Positions 42,092-49,078 of a DNA stretch of 64,000 nt are shown piece after piece. Each line of letters begins with the position of its first letter. The stretch's first letter is position 1. The position numbers and the translations under genes were made by a program. A model generated the notes under the pieces. That model worked only from the letters and a program-made list of their open reading frames with translations. It was not told where the DNA came from and ran no database searches. Source of the stretch: an uncultured Lachnospiraceae bacterium (lineage in GTDB: Bacteria; Bacillota; Clostridia; Lachnospirales; Lachnospiraceae); NCBI GenBank assembly GCA_910578715.1, contig CAJTRL010000005.1, forward strand, positions 34,491-98,490, written 5' to 3'.

Positions 42092-42610
42092 TCATGAAAT
42101 ATTATTTATAATACCGGAATCAAAGGCAATTTTTTTAATTTGTTCAAAAGCAGCTTTTTTCTTTCTATATGTTGTTGAATCCGGGTCACGCTTTTTATAA
42201 ACATAATCCATAAGAGATTTAATAACATCTAAATCCTCTATTTGTGTGTAATCAATATTAAATTCCATGCTGGTTTCTTTTTCATTTTTATGCAACTGTT
42301 TAGTTGAAAACAATTGGCCATTTGCCGTTATAGCATTAATGAAATCATCATCCTTTATTTCTTTAATGATAATAATAGAAAAAGTCCTTAAAGCCCGCCC
42401 CAGACTATTTAATGGAAGAGCACTTTCAAGGGTTAAAAACATACTATCCTCGTTAATCTCCTGTAATTTTAGCGTTTTGGGGTTTTGCATTTCATAGGAA
42501 CGGTAATTGTATCGTTGTATAGCATCATTAATAACGATATGTTTATCTTTTAAATTAAATTTTTTTTGAGTTGTTGCTAATCGTACTTCTATTTCATATA
42601 TGTATGACAT
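42092..42610 (-). CDS. Unknown protein at the left edge of the accessory island
   Basis: 172 residues, start 42610 after GGAGGAAATAAA. No known motif. The sequence alternates charged and hydrophobic segments (IYEIEVRLATTQKKFNLKDKH, SMFLTLESALPLNSLGRALRTFSIIIIKE), suggesting an alpha/beta fold, and ends with a Lys/Asp-rich helix (DYVYKKRDPDSTTYRKKKAAFEQIKKI). No signal peptide or membrane helix. Base composition is AT-richer than the glycan genes to its left. It is divergent from the AAA+ operon, with the two promoters about 20 bases apart, which hints at joint control. Function unknown. Confidence 0.8.
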   Translation of the reverse strand: MSYIYEIEVRLATTQKKFNLKDKHIVINDAIQRYNYRSYEMQNPKTLKLQEINEDSMFLTLESALPLNSLGRALRTFSIIIIKEIKDDDFINAITANGQLFSTKQLHKNEKETSMEFNIDYTQIEDLDVIKSLMDYVYKKRDPDSTTYRKKKAAFEQIKKIAFDSGIINNIS

Positions 42611-42663
42611 TTTATTTCCTCCAAGTCCACTTTTTCCAAGTTTATATTATCATAGGGGAAAAA

Positions 42664-42692
42664 ATTATACAAGATAATTTGAACATAGTAAA
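42664..42692 (-). promoter_or_regulatory. Promoter of the unknown gene at 42092-42610
   Basis: On the minus strand TTTACT (42692-42687) and TATAAT (42669-42664) are 17 bases apart, about 55 bases before the start codon. Confidence 0.65.
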
Positions 42693-42712
42693 AAAAATAT
42701 TCAGAAAAAAGA

Positions 42713-42741
42713 TTGACAAAAATAGGATTCCCGGTTATACT
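42713..42741 (+). promoter_or_regulatory. Promoter of the AAA+ island operon
   Basis: TTGACA (42713-42718) and TATACT (42736-42741) with a 17-base spacer, 52 bases before the first start codon. It faces away from the promoter at 42664-42692. Confidence 0.88.
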
Positions 42742-42793
42742 TTATAAAAGTGTATTGAATACGATGTTCATTAAATGAAAGGTGGGAATACTG

Positions 42794-43546
42794 ATGAAAA
42801 CTTTAGAAATGCCCCAAATCGTAACCGGCACAAACGTTGAAAGAACACCTTGGAAAAATGAGATTCATAAAAAGAATCTGTATGCGCCTATTTTGAAGAA
42901 AATAGAATATTGGCGGGATTATACCGGAACAGGTGAGCTCTATCGGAAGGAACACGACTTCGACTGTCTTTTAACTGGTGGAAATCTTTTAGCCGACACA
43001 CTCTTTAGTTTATGGCTCCCTTTACGCTATACACTAAATTATTACAACTGCAATCTTTGGAATAGCTGGAAAGAATTTGAAGCCGAAAAACTCAGACTAC
43101 AAAAACTCGGCCTGAAGGATTGTACAGACTTCCTCAACGAGCTTATTGATAATATTGAAGTCTTTTTGCCGCCAGAGGAGCTGACAACACTGCTATCCGA
43201 ATTATTCGAGCTGGGACAGCAGCGTTGTAATGTCATAATCCTTCCGTACAGGTCATGGAACAGCCGGCGGGGCTGCAAGCCCTATTACGATTATATGCCG
43301 CACTTTCTCTATGACCTGATGAACACCGAGTCGTCCATATTTTTAATGGCGGTCTCTGCATGGGTGAAACGAGAACACCTGGAAATGTTTTTCAATGGCA
43401 GCTTAGATAAGTGCAATCTCAAAGATTTGGCAGATACAGGAGCTGTCTGGAGGCACAGTCCGGATGAAATCAACGTGAAACATCTGCTACGCAACTATAT
43501 TGACATTTTAAGAACGCGTAAATCTATTATGATGAATGCTGCTTAG
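42794..43546 (+). CDS. Unknown protein, first gene of the AAA+ operon
   Basis: 250 residues from ATG 42794 (MKTLEMPQIVTGT), seven bases after AGGTGGG; a GTG four codons earlier overlaps that site. Soluble, rich in Leu, Trp and Tyr. Visible segments: YWRDYTGTGELYRKEHDFD, GGNLLADTLFSLWLPLRYTLNYYN, a helical LNELIDNIEVFLPPEELTTLL, then NVIILPYRSWNSRRGCKPYYDYMPHFLYDLM. No catalytic motif recognised. The C-terminal end (LLRNYIDILRTRKS) is basic. Strong promoter, overlap with the next gene, and conserved-looking aromatic core argue that it is real and works with the AAA+ protein. Function unknown. Confidence 0.82.
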   Translation: MKTLEMPQIVTGTNVERTPWKNEIHKKNLYAPILKKIEYWRDYTGTGELYRKEHDFDCLLTGGNLLADTLFSLWLPLRYTLNYYNCNLWNSWKEFEAEKLRLQKLGLKDCTDFLNELIDNIEVFLPPEELTTLLSELFELGQQRCNVIILPYRSWNSRRGCKPYYDYMPHFLYDLMNTESSIFLMAVSAWVKREHLEMFFNGSLDKCNLKDLADTGAVWRHSPDEINVKHLLRNYIDILRTRKSIMMNAA

Positions 43547-43856
43547 GCATCGCCAAAAAGTCTGTGTATTAAAAAGGAGTTCTGCGGATTCCGTTGTTGT
43601 TTCCATATTCCCCGAAGAGTGGCATCTGTTTACATGGCTGGAACATCCGCTTGTTCCGGCTCTGGAAATACAATGTTCCATCAGCATTGAAGGAGATTAT
43701 ATAAGAGCCGTCTGGTTTCCTCATCCTGCACTGCTCACACCAGAAACAAGAACAGAATTTGTTCTTCTTGCAAATGAGGCAAATTTAGAGCTGCATCCCG
43801 GCGGCAGATTTTGGTGTAATGTATGGACTTTGGTGATAATGGAGGTGTCATCATGA
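43536..43856 (+). CDS. Small unknown protein coupled to the AAA+ gene
   Basis: 106 residues starting at ATG 43536, which overlaps the stop region of the previous gene by 11 bases; its own stop overlaps the next start (ATGA). No separate ribosome binding site is strong. The first 20 residues are basic, then SVVVSIFPEEWHLFTWLEHP, EIQCSISIEGDYIRAVWFPHPALL, and RTEFVLLANEANLELHPGGRFWCNVW. The last part is faintly like YbjN/type III chaperone-like folds (a helix followed by a 'GRFW' strand), a weak guess. Its tight coupling on both sides suggests a fixed-ratio partner of the two larger proteins. Confidence 0.7.
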   Translation: MLLRHRQKVCVLKRSSADSVVVSIFPEEWHLFTWLEHPLVPALEIQCSISIEGDYIRAVWFPHPALLTPETRTEFVLLANEANLELHPGGRFWCNVWTLVIMEVSS

Positions 43857-46720
43857 GATATTTTGATTTCGTACTCAAAACAAATTCAGAACAAATCAAA
43901 GAAAAGGCTGCTATTAATCTCAGGGAATATGCCTATCAGAACCCTATTGCTGCCATGAACAATTATATGTACCAGAATATGAAAAATGGTATCTATTATT
44001 TTGCTTACCGGGAAGAAACGGAAGTAACTTTAGCCGCCTTGGCTTATGACGAAAAGGAAGGGTTATTTCATGATGCTTATGATAATATCCTTGCAATGTT
44101 AAACAAAGCATTCTGCATAAAAAGAGTGAAAGCCGAGCCTCGCGAAATTACGATGTACCAGTTTTATAAACATTTGCTTGAGAGCAAAAGAAGGGACTAT
44201 TTCTCTCGCTGGATGAGAATCGCAGAAGCGGCAAGAGTAATCATTTTCGATTACTATAAAAATGAGCCGGTTTCTTTTCACTATAATCTGAAAGAAAAGA
44301 TTATTTCAGCGAGTCAGCATAAAAAATGCCCATTATATGATAAAAGTATGATACGGGAATTATCAAATATTGAAAATCACAATAATACAACATCCTGTTT
44401 TAAAGGGAATATAGTCCACTACGTTCTCTCAGGCAGAAGCACAGAAGCGGCAAGTGATATGACGGAAACGCTTATGCAACGTCTGGCGGAGGCGGGTCGT
44501 TTAAGCGGAAGACGTATGGAAATCATCAGTGAAATAGAGCCAGATTTGTATAAAGTAAACAACCATCTGGAAGAAATTATAGAAAATAATTTCGGTGGCG
44601 TGACCGTAATTGACATGTCGGAGAAATTTGGTTATGACCCGGTGGATTATGGAATGACCTGTAAATATATTGAAAAATTAGTGAAAAGGTACAGAAACGA
44701 CTGCCTTTTTGTGTTTACCTACAATATAGAAAAACCGGGGTTTGCTTACCAGCTTTTGCCTTTGATTCGAAAACATGTGGTTCCGGTTATGCTGAAAGAA
44801 GGCAAGGGCGACAGGAAAGCTGCTTTAAGCTATATGAAAGAACTGATAAAATCTTCGGAATACTCTCAATATGCCGGGGATGCAAACGCGTTTATGAAAT
44901 TATTTTCCGGAAATGAATTTTCTCAAACAGATGTACTGATGGCATTTGAACAATTCGGACCGTGGTGCCTCAACAAGAATGTTCTGCAAGCCTATGACAA
45001 TAGGCAATCCTATGATTACAGCTTTCCTGATTCTTTTGTGCTGGACAGGGACGAAAATGCGGATTCTTCTTACGATAAATTACAGAAAATGATTGGCCTG
45101 ACAAGCGTTAAAGAGCAGATAAATCATATCATTGCCACAGATATCGTGGAAAAAGAGAGAAAAAAACGCAAGGGCAGCAGCGTTTACGAGTCAGGGACGA
45201 TGCACATCATATTTTCAGGCAATCCGGGAAGCGCCAAGACCACCGTTGCAAAACTGTTCGCGGGAATTGCAAAGGAAAAAGGAATTTTAAAAAGCGGCGC
45301 ATTCGTGGAACGCGGCGGAATGGACCTGGACGGTTTCGGGTGCACCCTTACAATCCGGGACGCATTTATGGCAGCAGACGGCGGTGTGCTTTTTATCGAT
45401 GAGGCGTATTCCTTAAAAAGCGACATTGCTGTTACGGTGCTTATTCAGGAAATGGAAAAGCGAAGGGATGATGTAATCGTCATTCTTGCAGGATATCATG
45501 AAAGAATGAAAGCATTTATGGAAATCAATGAAGGATTAAAAAGCAGAATACCCTATTGGATTGACTTTCCCGATTATAATGTAGATGAGCTGACAGATAT
45601 CTTTAAAATGATGGTAACTTCCCGCGGCTTTGCCGTTACGGAAGATGGGGTGAAGGAAGCCCGCAATATATTTGAAAAGGCAAGGTTTATGGATAATTTT
45701 GGCAATGGCAGATATGTGCGCAATCTGATAGACCGCGCTGTACAGAATCAATCCGTAAGGCTGCTTGCCACCAGAGAAAATGCAGAAAATATACGAAAAA
45801 AAGAAATCTTTCTGATTACCAAAGAAGATATCTGCATGTTGGAAAAAGACAAAAAAAGCGATAGAAAAAATGGCGCCGCCCGACAGGAGCTTGATGAAAT
45901 GACAGGTCTTTCTTCCGTAAAAACTATCATTCATAAAGCAGTTGCCAGCTATAAATTAAAGAAACTCTGTATGGACAAGGGTATACACAAAGAAAGCCCT
46001 TCTTTACATATGGTATTTACCGGAAATCCGGGAACAGCCAAAACCACCGTCGCAAGACTGTTCGCCGAAATCCTGAAGGATGAAAAGATTCTTCCATCAA
46101 AAAATTTTATAGAAACAGGGAGAGCCGAGCTTGTCAGCCCTCTTGTTGGCGCCACGGCTCCGCTTGTTAAGAAAAAATTTAAGGAAGCACAGGGCGGCGT
46201 TCTCTTTATCGATGAAGCCTATTCTCTCTGTGACAATTATGAAGACGGTTTGGGAGATGAAGCAATTAATACCCTTGTTCAGGAAATGGAAAACCACAGG
46301 GACGATGTAATCGTTATTTTTGCCGGTTACCCGGATAAAATGCAGCAATTTCTTGACAGAAATCCGGGTATGTCATCGAGAATCGCGTTCCATGTAGAGT
46401 TTGAAGACTACTCGACCCATGAGCTTTGTGATATTACAAGGCTCATGCTTTCGAGAAAACAAATGAGAATTACCGATGCCGCTATGGAAAAACTTAGAAA
46501 AATCTATGATAGTGTAAAGAAGAGCCGGGATTTTGGAAATGGACGTTTTGTGCGGAAAATGTTAGAAGAGGCAGAAATGAATCTGGCCGAACGAATATCA
46601 CAGTCAGACGAATCAAAGATTACGGCAGAACTTATTACAACAATTGAGGAAGCAGATATACCGGAGCACATCGCAAAGAAACAGCAGAAAAAGAATTCGA
46701 TAGGATTTTACGTTGCATAG
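43853..46720 (+). CDS. Multi-AAA+ ATPase with two CbxX/SpoVK-type modules
   Basis: 955 residues from ATG 43853 (MRYFDFVLKTNSEQ), behind GGAGGTG; the frame to 43823 has no site. Residues 1-180 are a helical N-domain of unknown type. AAA module 1 spans about 405-655 (Walker A GNPGSAKTT at 456-464, Walker B GGVLFIDEAY at 510-519, sensor VIVILAGY, Arg finger GLKSRI). Module 2 spans about 680-925 (Walker A GNPGTAKTT, Walker B GGVLFIDEAY, Arg finger GMSSRI). Residues about 185-370 look like a third, degenerate module. These AAA+ modules are of the CbxX/CfqX/SpoVK group, which remodel protein complexes (CbbX on Rubisco, EccA in type VII secretion). No Rubisco or WXG100 gene is near. Target unknown. 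Confidence 0.9.
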   Translation: MRYFDFVLKTNSEQIKEKAAINLREYAYQNPIAAMNNYMYQNMKNGIYYFAYREETEVTLAALAYDEKEGLFHDAYDNILAMLNKAFCIKRVKAEPREITMYQFYKHLLESKRRDYFSRWMRIAEAARVIIFDYYKNEPVSFHYNLKEKIISASQHKKCPLYDKSMIRELSNIENHNNTTSCFKGNIVHYVLSGRSTEAASDMTETLMQRLAEAGRLSGRRMEIISEIEPDLYKVNNHLEEIIENNFGGVTVIDMSEKFGYDPVDYGMTCKYIEKLVKRYRNDCLFVFTYNIEKPGFAYQLLPLIRKHVVPVMLKEGKGDRKAALSYMKELIKSSEYSQYAGDANAFMKLFSGNEFSQTDVLMAFEQFGPWCLNKNVLQAYDNRQSYDYSFPDSFVLDRDENADSSYDKLQKMIGLTSVKEQINHIIATDIVEKERKKRKGSSVYESGTMHIIFSGNPGSAKTTVAKLFAGIAKEKGILKSGAFVERGGMDLDGFGCTLTIRDAFMAADGGVLFIDEAYSLKSDIAVTVLIQEMEKRRDDVIVILAGYHERMKAFMEINEGLKSRIPYWIDFPDYNVDELTDIFKMMVTSRGFAVTEDGVKEARNIFEKARFMDNFGNGRYVRNLIDRAVQNQSVRLLATRENAENIRKKEIFLITKEDICMLEKDKKSDRKNGAARQELDEMTGLSSVKTIIHKAVASYKLKKLCMDKGIHKESPSLHMVFTGNPGTAKTTVARLFAEILKDEKILPSKNFIETGRAELVSPLVGATAPLVKKKFKEAQGGVLFIDEAYSLCDNYEDGLGDEAINTLVQEMENHRDDVIVIFAGYPDKMQQFLDRNPGMSSRIAFHVEFEDYSTHELCDITRLMLSRKQMRITDAAMEKLRKIYDSVKKSRDFGNGRFVRKMLEEAEMNLAERISQSDESKITAELITTIEEADIPEHIAKKQQKKNSIGFYVA

Positions 46721-46729
46721 ATTATTGGC

Positions 46730-46742
46730 GAAGCATAGAGCT
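46730..46742 (+). repeat. Left copy of a 13-bp direct repeat
   Basis: GAAGCATAGAGCT, ten bases after the AAA+ stop. The identical sequence recurs at 48303-48315, so the two copies bracket the gene fragment and the AlbA_2 gene. Confidence 0.7.
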
Positions 46743-46828
46743 ATCAGGATATTAAAAAGTATATTCTGGATAAATATGGTTTCAAAGTCTCAACTTTAAA
46801 TATTGCTCAAACAAAAATGTCGGTTTGA
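46739..46828 (+). pseudogene. 3' fragment of a lost gene
   Basis: A 29-codon frame after an in-frame TAG reads YQDIKKYILDKYGFKVST and ends TKMSV. The segment 'IKxYILxKYGxKVSTLxIAQ' resembles the C-terminal domain of clostridial 23S rRNA uracil methyltransferases and similar enzymes (IKEYVLEKxGLKVSSLYIAQ), as far as I recall that motif. No start codon, ribosome binding site or upstream part of that gene is present. It overlaps one and a half copies of the 12-bp unit found inside the next gene. Confidence 0.55.
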
Positions 46829-46842
46829 ATGTCGGTATATAA

Positions 46843-46871
46843 TTGACATTTGTCCATATACTGCGTATGAT
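46843..46871 (+). promoter_or_regulatory. Promoter of the AlbA_2 gene
   Basis: TTGACA (46843-46848) and TATGAT (46866-46871), 17-base spacer, 20 bases before the start codon. Confidence 0.8.
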
Positions 46872-46891
46872 ACAAATTGAGGTGATATGAA

Positions 46892-48223
46892 ATGCAAAAA
46901 TATGTCGAATCGGAAACGTTGGAGCTGAAAGAAAAATATACTGATGTAATATGTAAAGAAATTGTTTCGTTCCTGAACACTTCTGGTGGTACAATTGTTA
47001 TTGGTGTTAAGGATGATGGAACCATTGTCGGCGTTAATAAAATTGATGAAACATTTAGGAAAATATCTGATATTATAGCTACACAAATTGAACCAAATCC
47101 ACAAGATGAAGTAAGTTCAGAAATTCGGTTTGAAGATGGAAAAACATTGATTATTGTTAATGTATCAAGAGGAATCAAGCATATTTATTGTCAGAAAAAA
47201 TATGGCTTTTCTTCTGTTGGTTGTACGATTAGAGTTGGAACAACTTGTCGAGAAATGACACCAGAACAGATTCGAATCCGATATGAAAGCAAATTCATTG
47301 ATTCGGAATATATGTTAAAAAAGCGAGCAAGTCAGCTGGATTTAACATTTAGGGAATTGAAAATTTATTACAGTGAAAAAGATTATCACTTAGATGATAA
47401 AACTTTTGAAACAAACTTGAATTTAAGAAATCAGAATGGGGATTACAATCTTTTAGCGGAATTACTCTCGGATAGAAATAATATTCCCTTAATATTTGTG
47501 AAATTTAGGGGGAAAGATAAATCGGCGATTTCTGAACGAAGTGATTATGGATATAGATGTATTATAACTTCTTATGACAAAATTAGAAACAGGCTGCAAT
47601 CAGAAAATACCTGTATTTCTGATACAACAGTCAGACCAAGAAAAGATTCTTATTTATTTGATTATGATTGTGTCAATGAGGCTGTTTTGAACGCGTTAGT
47701 TCATAATGATTGGACAATTACTGAACCACAGGTTTCGATGTTTGACAATCGTTTGGAAATCTTATCCCATGGAGGGTTACCAAGCGATATGACAAAAAAA
47801 CAATTCTTTGAAGGAATCAGTAAACCAAGAAACCGAACGCTTATGCGAATTTTTCTTAGCATGGGATTAACTGAACACACAGGGCATGGAATACCAACCA
47901 TTGTTAAAAAGTATGGAAGCGAAGTTTTTGAAATAGAAGATAACTATATCCGTTGCACAATTCCGTTTGATGAAGAAGTTTTGGAAAAATCAAAAAAAGA
48001 AAATGTCGGTTTGAATGTCGGTTTGAATGTCGGTTTGAATAAAACGGAAAAGAAAGTAGTTTCTCTGCTGATAGAAGACCCGGAATATACTTCTGACGAA
48101 TTGGCTGCGAAGATAGGCGTAACAAAAAGAACTATCGAGCGAGCATTTATCTCTTTGCAAAAGAAAAAAGTTATAGAAAGAATTGGTTCAAAGCGTGATG
48201 GAAGTTGGATTGTCATTAAATAA
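46892..48223 (+). CDS. AlbA_2/Schlafen-type ATP-binding transcriptional regulator
   Basis: 443 residues, start after GAGGTGAT. The N-terminal AlbA_2 domain (ESETLELKEKYTDVICKEIVSFLNTSGGTIVIGVKDDG, core FLNTSGGTIVIGV) is followed by a middle region, a GHKL-like ATP-binding part (NEAVLNALVHNDWTI, SMFDNRLEILSHGGLPSDM, RNRTLMRIFLSMGLTEHTGHGI) and a C-terminal winged helix (YTSDELAAKIGVTKRTIERAFISLQKK). Before the winged helix is a three-fold VGLN repeat encoded by a perfect 12-bp tandem repeat. Such proteins are common on mobile elements and in defence or regulatory islands. Base composition is clearly AT-rich compared with neighbours. Confidence 0.88.
   Translation: MQKYVESETLELKEKYTDVICKEIVSFLNTSGGTIVIGVKDDGTIVGVNKIDETFRKISDIIATQIEPNPQDEVSSEIRFEDGKTLIIVNVSRGIKHIYCQKKYGFSSVGCTIRVGTTCREMTPEQIRIRYESKFIDSEYMLKKRASQLDLTFRELKIYYSEKDYHLDDKTFETNLNLRNQNGDYNLLAELLSDRNNIPLIFVKFRGKDKSAISERSDYGYRCIITSYDKIRNRLQSENTCISDTTVRPRKDSYLFDYDCVNEAVLNALVHNDWTITEPQVSMFDNRLEILSHGGLPSDMTKKQFFEGISKPRNRTLMRIFLSMGLTEHTGHGIPTIVKKYGSEVFEIEDNYIRCTIPFDEEVLEKSKKENVGLNVGLNVGLNKTEKKVVSLLIEDPEYTSDELAAKIGVTKRTIERAFISLQKKKVIERIGSKRDGSWIVIK
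48002..48037 (+). repeat. Three tandem copies of a 12-bp unit inside the AlbA_2 gene
   Basis: AATGTCGGTTTG repeated three times without change, encoding NVGL units. Copy-number change keeps the frame and would alter the linker before the winged helix. One full and one partial copy also occur at 46817-46836. Confidence 0.9.
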
Positions 48224-48302
48224 TTGCATGTAAAACAACAGCTGCTTTCGTTGTACTTCTATACAAAAACATGGGCTAAAAGTATTTACACTACATTACA
48301 GT

Positions 48303-48315
48303 GAAGCATAGAGCT
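48303..48315 (+). repeat. Right copy of the 13-bp direct repeat
   Basis: GAAGCATAGAGCT, identical to 46730-46742. It sits 80 bases past the AlbA_2 stop and just before the end of cutC. Confidence 0.7.
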
Positions 48316-48316
48316 T

Positions 48317-49078
48317 CTATCCCGCTTTATGCTCCGCCAGAATCTTTTTCGCTTCCGCCACTGTCCGGCGGTCTGTCCTGAAAACGCAGTATTCGCTAAA
48401 CGATGGAAGTCCCATCGGCACGCCTTCCTTACGATAGCGCATACCGCTGTCCAGCGTCTTTTTCGCCGATAAATGATAAGCCGCAATATCCGTTTCGCCC
48501 AAAAATCTGCGGATGACGTCCGGCGTTACGCCCGCCCCGGCCATAATCTGCGGGCCGTCGATTTTCCGCTGCAGCTCGGACAATTTCTTTAACAACGGCA
48601 TTCCCACAAGGCAGTTTTCCTCCTGTCCCGACGTCAGAATCGTGTCGATGCCGAGTTGTGCCGCCTGTTCATATACCCGGAACGGCTCTGCGCAGACATC
48701 GAAGGCGCGGTGGAGCGTTATCGGCATTCCCTCCGCCGTCCGTATCAGTTCCCGCATCCGTTCCATGTGGAGACCTCCATCCTCTTTCAGGCATCCGATA
48801 ACCACACCGTCCGCTCCTTTTTCCCGGAACAGGGCCACCTCTTTTTTCAGAATTTCAAATTCCTGTTTTGTGTACAGAAAGTCCCCAAAACGCGGACGCA
48901 GAAGAACCCGTATGGGAAGCGGGCAATTTTCTCTGACCTGCTCAAACAGCGCAAGTCCCGGCGAAATGCCTCCGATAATAAGCGCCGCGCACAGCTCCAG
49001 CCGGTCTGCCCCGCCCAGTTCAGCCTCCACAGCGGATTCCACACTGTCCACACAGCATTCCAGTACATAGTTCTCCAT
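48317..49078 (-). CDS. cutC: CutC family protein
   Basis: 253 residues, TIM-barrel protein of the CutC family, historically tied to copper homeostasis but without a firm enzymatic role. Signatures: LECCVDSVESAVEAELGGADRLELC, GGISPGLALFEQ, RVLLRPRFGDFLYTKQEFE (core RPRFGDF), GADGVVIGCL, TLHRAFDVC, TILTSGQEENC and IMAGAGVTPDVI. Its start follows the serine hydrolase stop directly (TAAATG), so the two genes are cotranscribed. The 3' end shares a 30-base segment with the leader of bcp. Confidence 0.93.
   Translation of the reverse strand: MENYVLECCVDSVESAVEAELGGADRLELCAALIIGGISPGLALFEQVRENCPLPIRVLLRPRFGDFLYTKQEFEILKKEVALFREKGADGVVIGCLKEDGGLHMERMRELIRTAEGMPITLHRAFDVCAEPFRVYEQAAQLGIDTILTSGQEENCLVGMPLLKKLSELQRKIDGPQIMAGAGVTPDVIRRFLGETDIAAYHLSAKKTLDSGMRYRKEGVPMGLPSFSEYCVFRTDRRTVAEAKKILAEHKAG

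Noticed and set aside
43042..43494. Minus-strand frames within the first gene of the AAA+ operon
   Set aside because: Short, Ser/Arg-rich and without ribosome binding sites; the plus strand has a consensus promoter and coupled genes.
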